64,000 bases of DNA. It comes from Lichenostomus cassidix. Taxonomy: Eukaryota > Chordata > Aves > Passeriformes > Meliphagidae. The notes below the pieces were generated by a model. That model made no database searches and had not been told where the DNA came from. It saw nothing but the letters and a program-made list of their open reading frames with translations. The position numbers and the translations under genes were made by a program. Every line of letters starts with the position of its first letter. Position 1 is the stretch's first letter. The DNA lies in assembly GCA_008360975.2 (NCBI GenBank), contig CM039182.1, forward strand, positions 25,578,324-25,642,323. Direction: 5' to 3'. Positions 32,211 to 44,700 of the stretch are shown here, one piece after another.

Positions 32211-35200
32211 CCGTGAGGAGCAGCAGGGAAATACTAGAATGTTTTGGCTGTCATAAATAGTTGTCATCGGGGTAGTGGAAACTTGGAGTAAAAGGCCCTT
32301 TACCGTAGCATGCAGGTGGTAGTGTCAGGGAGGGTCAGGAGAGCCTTGGGTTTGAGCTCATCTCGGAATTGGGTCATTGGAGTTTTATGGGAGCTTTTTG
32401 GGTAAAGGAGGTGGATTTGAAGCAGATTTCAGAGCTTGAAATGAGGAAGTCACAGGAGGCATTTGAAAATGAAGTAAAAGGAGAAATGGGGAGCAGCAAG
32501 ATAGGGTGAAAAATGATCCCACTGAAATGGGGCAGTGTTAACTTACCGGGGTGGCGTGTGAGGAGAGCAGAGGTGTAAGCACAGCGCAGGGCATGAAAGC
32601 AGGAATGGAGATGAGATTGGGTTGATAGGGCCCCAGAAAAGGGCTGAGGAAGAGTGGACAGGAGGAAGCTGTGGAAAATGAAGAGAGAAGAAGAGGGGGT
32701 AATGAGGCATCGTTTAATGAACCTTACAGAGGTCCCAAGCGCTCATGTCAGTATCTCTGTGTTTCTCTGAGGCAGAGCTGAGCTACTTCACTGGAAGTCA
32801 CCTATCTAAGAGTAAAAATGCAAGATGTTTGCAGCAACAGGGACAGTGCTGTGAGACAGTGGCTCTGAAAAAGACTTGGGGTCCCTATGGGTAGATAGCT
32901 AGGCATGCACCGCCTGAGCTCTGAAGAAGTCAACAGGGAGAATTTATTTAACAGCTGTATAACCTGAGGAATTTCAGCTATGACTCGGTAGATTGTTTAC
33001 TTTCCCTTTGTGGCATTGGTGTGACCACTAACAACAGGTCATACCCAAGCATGGTATATACAACACAGACAATATGTTGACAAACTAGAATGAGTTTATG
33101 GCAAGAAATACAGGATTGTTTCCCAGAACTGCAGAAATCCTAAGAAGATAGCTTTTGTGTTAAAGTGGAGTAACAGTGAGAAAATAATTTCATGGGAGAC
33201 AAATCTCTTAATGGGGTCCTCAGTCTTGCAGAAAAAGGTATAACACAGCTTGGAATACAGGAAACCTGGAGTGAAATATTTACCTTTGGATGTTATACTG
33301 TAAACACCCTCAAGCTGTGTTGGTATTCTAGAGCTCTCTTTAGAGCAAATATAAAAAGGTGCATTTTAGGGTGTGGTTATCTGATTTATTTTAGTTTCCA
33401 GTGAGATTAATCATTCCCTGGACTTGGGTTTCTGTGACTGAAAGAGTGACAGGCTGAAGTGTAAATAGTTGTATTAGACATATTGCCCCATTATCAAATA
33501 AATTCCAGGTATTACTGGTTTTTAGAGAAAAAATATTCATGCAGTTCTTACCTTGCCAAAGGGAAGTGGTGCTAATAAGTGACAAAAGGTTTCTCTGCAG
33601 TGAATGAGGATTTCTTCAGCCAAGTCAGCCATTGTATTCTGGTAGCTTTTAGTTTCTGAGTGAACATGAAGAATTGGTTGTGTGTTTTAATGGTATTTAT
33701 ATGTGCAAATCTCCTAGAGGTAGGTGTAAAACAAAAAAATCTCACAGGATGTAAGGAAGTACTTTTGCCATTGCAGGAGAAGAACCAAGACAAAAAGGAA
33801 GATTTTTTTTGTAAATTTGCAAGTATTATTTCTCTTAGTTGCTCCACGGTAAGGTAGGAGGGGAAATAGTCCTGAACAATCCTTGATTCTGCAAAACATT
33901 ACTTTTGTCATCATGGAACTACTGTTCTGCCAATATTTTTGTATGTGTGTGAATATACCTAAAAATCAGCACTTAGGCTAGCTCATTTTGCATTTACTTT
34001 ACCGCTACATCCTGCAAATTACACACAACTTTTTGCATTGTCCATCTTAATGTCTCAAACCATTAGCTGCGATTACTATATAACCTCAAAAAAAAAAAAA
34101 AGTTTTAAATCTTTATTCCTCAGTGAAATGCAGGCATTTCTTAATCTTTTATCATGTTTCATGTAGTTTATCACCAGACGTAAACGTTATAAATATAAGC
34201 AAGTGCCATCTGGTTGTTCTAGCACCTCTCTTATCTCCCATGGAGATATTTTTAGGGCGGCAGAAATACAGAAATGTAACTAAAGCAGTTATTGCAAGGG
34301 ATATTTGAAATAAGGTATACTTATTACTTTTCACAAGCTTAGTTCTTTGATAAAGCTGACTGGATGCATGAAACACCTTGAAGTGTGGTGCTACATCCAT
34401 TTTGCTACTAACAATTTTTCCCCACTTAGACTATCAAGGTACTGTAGTTACTAAAACTAACTAAGCAGTTGGTTCACCGACCTTAAAAAAGTTCATTTCT
34501 GCTATTCCATAGAACACCACATCCTCTTGCAAACTGAGATTGTTTGGATGACATCATTAAAATTTCCATACGATTCAAGTGAAGTACAGCTCTCTGAGGT
34601 GGAACTACTGACCATGTCTCAGCTGAAAACGTGGCTTTTTATGATAGAGAAATTACTTTCCAAGCCCTCAATCAGACAAACCTAGTGTTTTTGAGAGACT
34701 GAGCTAGTGATTAGTCTTAGCCCTTATCTTGTAAGCTCTTTTCTGCATCTGAGCTTTGTGTTGCACTTTGGTCCAGCTGCATTTAATTTTTAAAAAGACA
34801 ATTAAAGATTGAAATCCTATGTTGACACAGTGAGACTCACCATCCAGTTGTGTTTCCTGTATCACATTGCTACTATAGCATACTGTGGGATATTCTCCCC
34901 TTGTTACTTAAATTGATACATTATCCTGTGTTCTGTGCTATTTATACAAAATACTTCTGAAAAAAAGTGTGATTTTTTTTAGGTTATTATATTTCTTGAA
35001 GTAATAAGATAGAAGTTCAAATAAGAAAATGGAAACCATCAGGGGCAAGAGAGAATAAACTAGAAATTCAAGTATTTTGGAAGCCCAGTAGTAGTGCCCT
35101 GTTTTTCAGTGGAAGCAATAGGAATTATATTTTTCTCATTTGTATTTGTTATTTTCTTAAGGTTTCTTAGTGTGCTCTTATTCTATCCCCCGTTTATATG

Positions 35201-35835
35201 TATCTGTTAATTAGTATCTTTACAAATTTGCATAGCATTAGATATCCTAGAAACAACATTGAAGGCTTCTCATTTTCCCTGGGCAGTAAAAATTGTTAAT
35301 ATTCCTATTATGATTAGTAGAATTAGTAGTAGTATTAAAACTTTCACACATTAAGATGTTTTTTAATCCTCCCATAACATGTCACTTGTCCTCTGTTTCT
35401 TATCTACGTAAGGAAGTACAAACATTCCATGTTTTGTTTTATGTACACAGTCACTGCCTGCTTTAGTTTCTGCTCAAAATTTAGAAATCAGGGTGAGGGA
35501 ACTGATGCTTCCTTTAAACTTCCTCAAGTCCCTCATATGAGTATTTTCAGCCTTTTTTATCCTCACTGATCTAACTGCTGTTCTTTTAGTTTTCCTACCA
35601 CACTGCTATTTGTTTTCAAATTTCTTGGCAAAATTAGCTGTCTAGTTTAAAGGTGTTTGTGTTCTGCTGCTTTGTATTTATTTTTATAGTTTCTATAATT
35701 TAGCTCTATAAAAGCCTTCTGTTTGTATTGTGTGACTATTCCAGCTTAGTGATCTGCTGAAAACCTTTAGCCTATTGGCAGCTTCAGGGATTTACTTAAT
35801 TAGTTATTTATTTCTTCTTTCATAAGCTGGAAAAT
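32211..35835. other. Intergenic sequence upstream of ICA1, nothing recognised
   Basis: From about 32.2 to 32.7 kb the sequence is still G-rich and transitional from the CpG island. Beyond that it is AT-rich single-copy-looking DNA. I recognised no exon, RNA gene or transposon. Confidence 0.6.
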
Positions 35836-36120
35836 ACAGAATCATGGGATGATTTGGGTTTGGATTGGAAGGGTTCTCTGAGATCATTTAGTCCAATCCC
35901 CCCTGCTAAAGCAGACTCACCCAGGGCATGTTGCACAGGATTGTGTCCAGGTGGATTTTGAGTATCTCCAGAGATGGAGACTCCAGAACCTCTCCATGCA
36001 GCCTATTCCAGTGCTTGGTCACCCTCAAAGCGAAGTTCGTCCTCATATTCAGATGGAACTTCCTGTGTTTCATGTTGTGCCCATTGCCCCGATATCTTCT
36101 AGGGTAGTGGAGCCCCTGAA
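35836..36120 (-). mobile_element. CR1 LINE fragment, reverse-transcriptase C-terminus and 3' end
   Basis: Read on the plus strand it starts CAGAATCATGGGATGATTTG, the reverse complement of a CR1 3' tail. It continues through the typical GTCCAATCCCCCCTGCTAAA and TGGAGACTCCAGAACCTCT phrases. The minus strand translates to the CR1 ORF2 C-terminus: [20 protein letters not shown], then [16 protein letters not shown]. The known CR1 ending is of the form FTMRVVKHWNRLPREVV-DAPSLE. Frames shift upstream of this and the copy is truncated, so it is inactive. Similarity may extend weakly to about 36240. Confidence 0.9.
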
Positions 36121-39100
36121 ATGACAGCCAAGTGCAGAATTTGAGGGCTCCAGGTTGAAGGGGTGCCAGCATCTCTGACCATCAAGGTAGGACCAAAACT
36201 GCCAAATAGGATTCAGCCTGTAATGGTGGCTTTCATGGTGTTCAGTTACCATTACTTTCCTATGGTTCTTAAGACTTGAAATGAAACAGTTGTGAGCACA
36301 AGGGCTTGCCTGGATTTTTCTTCATGCAGGTTTGTGTTCACTTTTAGATACTGTCTGAAGTCCAGACTTTTAATATTGCTGTCCACTTGCAGGTTAATAT
36401 ACTCTTCCTGGCAGTTCACAATCAGTGAGCTTTGCAATACTCTTCTCTTGTCTGGTTTGCACTGAACATTGTTGTATATTCTTCCACTATCTTCCACTCT
36501 TTGTCTCCCTTATTGTCATTAACCAGCTCCCTGGATGCTCTTGCAAACAGCACACAGGGTAATCTTTTCTGTCAAATACTTTTCATTTAAATGACAGGGA
36601 TGGAGCATGTAGAGTGACATTTTTCATTGACATTTTGAATCAAAAGAGTTGTGTTAGTTAATCTGTTGTTTAGATGGAGCTGGTATTTGTGGAATTCACC
36701 AGAGAATTAGCAAGGCGTTCAAGAACCAGGTTTGGCCTTAATAAAGACAACTAAACAGTAGGGGCAGGAGGATGGGCATGGTGGCAGTTTGCATTGATTT
36801 TCATCTGAGAGCAACAATATTTTTTAAAAAAGCTTCTTTTTAAGTATTTACTTGAAAATATTAATGCGAACACACAATCTGCAGACATTGGTTGTATTCT
36901 GAAATGCATACATACTTGAACTGTGGTTATCTCCATCTGCTGTGGACTTGGGTGAACAATCTGATCCCTGCAGTAAGCTATGAATTTGTTTTATTGTAGT
37001 CTGCAACCGTATTATTGAATAATCCCAGCACAACCCCAAACTTCTTTCCCAAATAGGCTTACAGTCTGAAAGAAAATGCAAAATGGGAGAGACACGGCAA
37101 GAATCGTTGTTTTCTATTTTTAAAAGAGAAATTGAGATGCAAACAGATAAAATGATTTGTCAAGAAAAGCCTACGAGAGAACTGGCCAAGAGTTCTTACA
37201 TTGCTTTACCACTGCCTTTAGCCATCCTATCTTCCAGTGTTTTCAAAAGCTAGAGATTCATAAGATGGGCTTGCTTTTTCTACAAGTTTGGGAATGAGAA
37301 GGGAACAGGGTACTGACAGAAACTGAAAATACAACTTCTTTGAGGGATGGTATATCAATAAAACAGCTCTTTGTTGAATAGATTTTCATGGTGGCAATAT
37401 GAACACATTTTCTATTAAGTTCATTTCTTTAGAAGACAGTAATATAGTAAATACAGACTGAGGCTCCCAGATGTTACCATGTTCTCTTTGATGTGTTCAT
37501 GACAGTTGTTCCACATAAAAACAAACATTTTGAAACAGTTATTAAAATATTCTGGCCCATTAAGAATATGAGTCACCAAATTTTTAAAGCTCTCCTGGAG
37601 ATATTTCATATGTTAGGAGTGTAAAAGTCTACTAAAAAAGAATCTGACAGCTGTTGTGCTATGTACTATAGATACTGCTAATTCTCAAATGCGTGAGAGT
37701 AATTCTACTACATCAGAAAATAAATTTACAGCACGATAACTATTGCAAGTAAAGGTAGAGTTTGATTTACTTTCAACTCCTCATGTATCATATAAACACT
37801 TCTATGATAAAATGTATACTTACTGAATTTTCTGAAGGCATGACTTTTAATATTTAGAAAGCAATACTATGGTTTGGTATCTCAGGTTCCTATTGACCAT
37901 TCTGAGCAATCCATCTGCAGATAATTTAAAATATTTGATTTTTTTTCAAAACATTAACATTTGGGTTTGTAAAATTTTTTAACATTTGCTTGAAAAGAAA
38001 CTATAATGAAGCCATTGTGCTCAATAAACCTTTGTAACATGTGCCTCAGAGTTCTTATTGATAAAATAGACCTAAAATTTGGCATCATGATTTTAATAAT
38101 CTCTGACATTTCACAGCTTGAATCAGATCCTCCAGTGCTGTATAATATCTTTGCACTTCAAGGCAGTATGAACTGGCTGTCCCAAGATAACTGTTTTGAG
38201 ATAGAAGACACTTTTCAGTTCCTTATGACACAGACACTTAATATTACTTTTGCAGTTCAATAGAAAAAAGTGTGGCATTGCTTGAGAAACAGAACATTGG
38301 TGAAGTTTCATCTTCTAATAGCCAGAGATCGCTTATCCGATGAAAACACCTTTACCAATCTCTTTTTTTTCTTTTTTTTTCAGTTGTGCCAACAGCAATC
38401 ATGCTATTCTGAAAATACAGCTTAGTCAGTACTTCTTTGCATTTGAAAAAACAAGCCACTTAATTTTCTAAAGTGCACTTTTTTAAAGTGATGGAAAATA
38501 TCAATTGTTACTGAAAATTTGAGTTTCCAACACTTTTCATACTATGCTTTTGAAAAAGCATTTCACCTCACCATAAATTAAATTATTGAGCTGATGAGAG
38601 AAAAAAAAAATAGAAGTATTGTTTTAAACAGAGAAAATATTCATCAAAATACTTTCATGGCTGCATCTCTCATTCAGCAATGACTTTTTTCCTTCCTCTT
38701 TTGTGAAGAGCATGGATCATTTGTCCCAGGAGACAAGCTATACTCTCACAGACAGTCAATGTTTTCTGTTTCTGCTGGGTTTTTTCCCCCATCCAATGCA
38801 TGTATATTCCACAGAACTAAAAAGATGCATGTATCCCCTGCGTGTTGCTACAAGATTGTTTTCAGTCTGGTTCTACGAGGAGTGTTCTGATATCTATAGA
38901 ACATTTAACAAAGGTGAAACTACTGTGGGCAATTAAACCAGTTTGCTCACTAGGTTGATGTGCTCAGCTCATTCCTGCTGAAGAGTGATAAAAATTGACT
39001 TGGAATATATATTAAAATTAAAGTCTTGTGGTTCAGCTTCTCTCTACAGCAGGATTTGAAAAAGACTCTCAAACTCCACAGATACTATTAGTATGAAAAC

Positions 39101-40615
39101 TTAAAATATTCCGTAATTCTTGAGAAATCATGTTTTGTTTCTTGTGAAAGCACAGTAGATTGATTATTTGTCATTCTGAGTTATTGACAATACAGATAAT
39201 CTTAATACTTTTAGAGAAAAAGCCTGCTAAAATTTGCCATTTTCTCATAATCAGCTCAGTGATGTGTACCACAGTAGATTTCTGTCCTGAGCTGCTTTGG
39301 TGAAAGATCTATGAGCTTTTTCATTATCACATCCTTTTTTTGGAGAGGATCCTAATTCATTCATTTCAATTCTCACCAGGATAAAATTTGGCTTATAATA
39401 CATATTATTGGTAGTTTTTGATATGTTAGCATTTGGAAATGCAAAATATGTTGTTTTCTCACAGCTCTGTTTCTAATCTGTTGTCTCTACAGCCAAAGAA
39501 TTCATTAGACTGAATTCCGGAAAATAAAATATTCAGAGCTAGACTGTTCTGTTCACTACAGCCTTGGTCAATGAATGATGTGCAATCTGTGCAGCTTGAA
39601 GACATTGTGCCTTTGAGATGATCTCCTCTGGTATAGCATGGTCTTGCTTCCCTCTGGTCCACACCACCTCATTTTAACTTCCTTTATAAGACGTGGTTCC
39701 TGTGCAGTGTAAAGAAGAGAAAACTCAATCTATTCCCCTTCCCAATGAACCTGAGCAGTGAGAAGTATGGTGTTTGCTACTTATGCGTATTAAAATGCAA
39801 GATTTAAGTAACTTGTTGATTAGTAAATGTTTAGGCAAATGTTAGGCAAACCTTTTACATGCCTAGCTGCTCTAATAGAGGTGCACAAAGTTGTCTTTCC
39901 TTTTTGAAAATGCCATTAAAAAGTTTTTGGCTAGCTATATATCTTCTTGTGTTTGATGATATGTGTTATAGGGATGAACTAGTAAGAACAGTGCAAAATT
40001 TCACTGAATGTATTTATTGTGGCTAAGAAAAGAATTAGCATTTGAGTCCCTTAAATGACAAGTTCAGTCTGAAGTCTCAGTGTTTTCAATAACTGCTGGT
40101 TCAAGCTCCTGTGCTCCTTGTTTGTGTAGTTTTAGAATTTCAGGTCTAGTGAGCTCAGTTCTGTTCTTGAGCTATATTTTTTTCACAAGCTCCTTAGAAC
40201 TGAAATAAACGCAATATAAACAGTCTAAAACAAAGAGTAATGTTCTAACTTTGACCAAATCAAGATGCATTTATGATGTCCCTAGCATCATCTGCCAGGT
40301 TTATATGTCTTTTTTGAGCCAGGAAAAACAATGTGTAACCAGATATTTAATTTGAGTAAAGCTGAAGACATTGAGCTATTCAGCCATAGCAAACACCCTA
40401 CAAAATATGGCCAGTTGAAAAAAAAACCCCAAAAAAACCAAAAACCAAAAAAACCCAAAGAAGCAATTAAAAATCTTCTTTCCTATTGGTTTTATATCTA
40501 CCTTTATAAAGCTTTTTTTGTGAGCTACAGAAGAATGTGTTTAATTCTAGGTATCTTTGTTGGTATTTGTTGGCAAATCTGTTTGCAGGCCTCCCAGGTA
40601 CCTACTTGTTCTTTG
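36121..40615. other. Intergenic, nothing recognised
   Basis: AT-rich sequence with short ORFs only. There is an A/C-rich low-complexity stretch near 40.42-40.46 kb. I saw no recognisable exon or RNA gene. Confidence 0.55.
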
Positions 40616-41425
40616 TGGTGGAATCACAGGGAAGGAAGTGCAACCCATGCTAGAGAAAAGCTGGGTTAAGGACCATTTAGGCATGCTGAACATACAGCAA
40701 TTCATGGGACAGGTTGGGATGCTGGCTGGTGTCATAGAGGAGGTGCCATCTGTTGTCCCTGGAGAGTCTGTGATGACTAGGGGATATTTCTGATGGCTGG
40801 AAAAAGCCAAACATTATGCCTGGGTTTAAGAAGGGCCATAGAGGTGACCAGGGAGGTGCAGCCTGCTCTGCCTGGCCTCAGTCTCTAGGGTGATTGTGGA
40901 GCAAATCCTTCTGGAGGTTATTTCCATGCTCTTAAAGGCAAATAATGTAATTAGAAACAACCAGTATGGATTTGCCAGGGATAAGTCATCCCTGAGCAAT
41001 TTGGTAGTTCTCTGTGATGAAATAGCTGGCTCTGTTAGTCACTGAAATAGAACAATAGATGTTGTATGCTTTTACTTTAATAAGCTTATGTTAAAGCCTG
41101 CCATAGCATCCTTATAAGCCAAATTAGGTATGGATGGATTACAAGGTGTCTGGAAAACTGCCTTAGTCACTAGGCTCAAAGTTTGAAGTTTAGGTAGCCA
41201 CTTGTGCAGCTCTTCTGTGATTGATCCTGGGCTAGCTTGATTAATGTCTTTATTAATAATCTGGATGATGGGATGAAACACCCTCAGCAAGTTCATGGCT
41301 GCCACCAAAGTGGAGAAAACAGCTGATACATTTGAGGGCAAAGCTGCTGCATAGGGGTATCTTGAAAAACTGGAGAGAGGGGTTGATGTGCAGCTTGATA
41401 TGTGTGTCTTAACTAGTAGATGCAT
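40616..41425 (+). mobile_element. Old CR1 LINE fragment, reverse-transcriptase region
   Basis: Despite heavy decay the stretch follows CR1 ORF2 in order. TGGAAAAAGCCAAACATTAT and TTTAAGAAGGGCC match the NWKKANVTPVFKKG region. ACCAGTATGGATTTGCCAGG and AAGTCATCCCTGAGCAATTT match the QHGF and CLTNL region. GATGTTGTATGCTTTTACTT matches the VDVVYLDFSKA motif, and AATAATCTGGATGATGG followed by CACCCTCAGCAAGTT matches the INDLDDG and LSKFADD region. Stops, indels and substitutions break every frame, including the catalytic motifs, so it encodes nothing. Edges are approximate. Confidence 0.8.
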
Positions 41426-41738
41426 ATACCTAGACTTACCTCAGGACGGATATTGTACAGGAACAGTCTATTATCTCTTCTGCAGTATGACTTAATTATG
41501 ATGAAGTGCTTTAAATATAGGAACATTATTCCTGTTTAATAGAACTATTAATCAGTGACATGGTTCAAATCTCTGAGCAACAGTATGCCCTGTCTGGCAC
41601 TCAAGATAGGAAGCAGAACTACTACATAATGCATCCAAAAATGAAAAAGCACAGAACAAGCTTTAGCATATAATTACATATATTTCAGTGTTGCACAAGT
41701 GTGTAAACACTGCTACTTGCTCCCTCTTTCATCACATC

Positions 41739-41777
41739 AATTCTTCTATTACATTACAAATTCTTCTACTACATTAC
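41739..41777. repeat. 20-bp tandem duplication
   Basis: AATTCTTCTATTACATTAC is followed by AATTCTTCTACTACATTAC, at a 20-bp period. It is a minor local repeat. Confidence 0.85.
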
Positions 41778-44700
41778 TATACATATGAAATGAATGGACT
41801 TAATTGTTTCAGGTGTATGTTTCTAACTGAAGTCAGAATTTGACCCATGAAGCTAGAATAATCAAACACCAAAATAATGAAAAAAACATTAATTGATCTT
41901 TAATCTATCAAGCAAGTGTGACTTTTGTGGAGAATCACAATAAGAGCAGTAGGTCTTTCTGTTGTTGAGTTTGTACTCAAGTTCAGTAGAAATTGATTGA
42001 AAGAAGTCCTGATATTTGGTGTGTATGGGAGGCAAGATTAGGTGCTTTGTTGTGGCAGTACAACCAGCATATCCTTGTAAGATGAATTTTAGTTTTTTTA
42101 AAATTAGCTTCTATGAGTGAGGAAGGCCCTTGTTGCCAAGAAGAAATAGTATTGTTTTGTGGTGAGGAAATAATTTTGTATGTCTACTTTTCTCCACCTC
42201 TTCTGAAGAAAAGAAATGGCGTATTTAATTGCAACATATAAAACTGCTCTTTTCTATTTCAGTAGAGAAATATGAGGTTACTATTATAATAATTTTAAAC
42301 TTCTTATCTTGTATACTGTTCCAGAAGGATACCATTATCTAGCCCTATCCCTCGAAAGCAGTAATATATCAGTGTGAAAGAATTACTAAATTTTCTGCAT
42401 ATTGTCTCTCTGAACAAAACCAGGCTTTGAGTATTTTGCATGAACACAGACTTACATTGTAGTAAACCTTTATCTATAATAACAAACATCTCGTCTTAGG
42501 TGTTTTCAACTAAGATTTAATCAATTAGAGCCATTTTTCCCCTGGGGTTGGTATTCATTAGTGGAACTCATAATTTCTAAACTCCAGTCTGCTGAAAATA
42601 ATGAAATTAGATCAATAGAATTGTGTTTAATGGTTTCTGTTATACAGTTCATCTGCAAGGGCTCAAAACATACGTTTTCATAAGGTCTGCATTACTCAAC
42701 TCATTGACCAGAGTGTGATGATGAGCTAATGTTGTTATTTTTAGTTCCTGCAGGTTTTATCCAAGGCATTTTGGAGATAAAGAGCTGAAAGGAATGACTG
42801 CACTGAACAGGGAAGCAGGATGCATTATGAATGATTTTTAAATTCTAGTTTTCAGGAACAAAAGTTAGTCAGACTTGAGTAGTGTTGCAACTGCAATTTT
42901 CCTATTTTAATAACTCCAGTTTATAGCCTTGGGAATATGCCCAGTTTCATGTTTTCATGGACTGTGTCCACTGGCTAAAGGAGGAAAAAAAATTGCACTA
43001 CTGTATGAGACCTGTGTGCTGTCCTGTGTCTCACCACAGCCAGCACTGGGGGAGATGCAAAAAGCTGTACAGGAGCTACTTGCAGGTCCCATATAGATCT
43101 CAGCCTAATCCCTAATCCCTGAATTGAAGAACATACCTATGAAGTTATTTTCCTTCTGCCTGTTTATTACTCATATTGTCCATTACAACCCTGATATCAC
43201 TAGTATATAGACATAGTAAGGATTACTAAGATATAGGATTGAAGTGCCTTTGCTATATCTCGTTTATTTTCTAAGAAAAGAAGTATCCTTTGCAAAACTC
43301 CTTCTCCCTTTTTCTTTCATTCTTCTCTGAATCTCCTGTAATTCTGCAGCAGGGTCCTTGAGAGAGAGGCTATGTGTAAGCAGATGCACACCCAATGCAG
43401 AGAGAAGGCTATTTCTGTGGCTTGTATAACAGCCTCCTGATGTTTGGTGATTTTTCCTAACATGTTCCTCTCGCCACCTGCCAATTTGTCTGGTTTTGGG
43501 AGAAGAGGTGCACATTAAGGTTATAAAATTAATTATCTTTGTTCCATTTCTGGTTGGATTTTTTTAATCCAGAGGAGTTTGTGACTGATCCAAAGGAAAA
43601 GTGGTTTCTTAACAGTGTCTGTGTCTTTCTGGCCACATGTTTATAAAGATGTTAGAAATTTGCATGAAGAACCTGGCTGAGTGCCTCTTAATGGACCTTA
43701 TTGGCTCAGGTCCAAACTGTTTTAAATAATTAGAAAAGTAAATATGGGGCCCCACAGGATATTTTCAAAGGCACAAAGGACAGTTAGGTAACCAGTTTGT
43801 AGGACAGATCTAAGGCTTTCTCCAAGCCACTTAAAAAAGCCCTATACCTATGTAACTTTACACTAGCTGAAAAGCATGGTCCAAAAATACTGGCATATTT
43901 CTGCAAACTAAATCTCAAAAAAAAATCTAATTAAAAAGAAAAAAAAAGGAATGATAAAAGATCTGGAACAGTAGATTGTGTTGAGATATATGATTCATAA
44001 TTACAGTCAGGAAATGGCAGCAGATTATAAAAGATCTTTGGCCTGAAATGATGTAGCAGAAATCTGTGAGGACCTGCTCAAAGAAGCCTATCAGCAAGAG
44101 CTTGAATTTTGACAAACCTTCTATGTTCAATTATGTTGAACATTTTCAGCTGATAAGAAGCAACAAATACGAGATGGCAACTTTGATTTTGATTTTGATA
44201 AACAGTACGAAGTGCTAGTAATTGTCAATTTTTATTGATTAAGCTGATACTCCATACCATCAACTCAGCAAAACTAGTTTCTTTGAATATGTCTGGAAAA
44301 CAGAATGGAGGTTACTAGAAGTTCCCAGTTTTGTGCTGGCCTGTGCTTCTGTGCAGTGTTTGTATAATGCACCACGCTGAGAGATGTTTGGTGATGTCTG
44401 ACTGTGCTGTGATGCTGTAGGCATGGCCTTGCTTCCAAGCTAATAAAAAGACGAAACAGAGGCAGCCTCTTGATACTCTTCTGATTCCCACAAACTTAGC
44501 TATGCTGCTGCCTTTGTGTTCACAATCTTCAGACTGCACAGTGTAAATATGCCCAGAGAGAGCAATTAGAATTTGTACATTTGTCCTCTAATTCATTAGT
44601 ATGGATGCCAACATGACAGAAAAATACTTTATCTTCACCAAAATTGCTGATTTGATTTGATTCAACTTTCTTTGATTCTGATCTTTTGTACAAATCCAAA

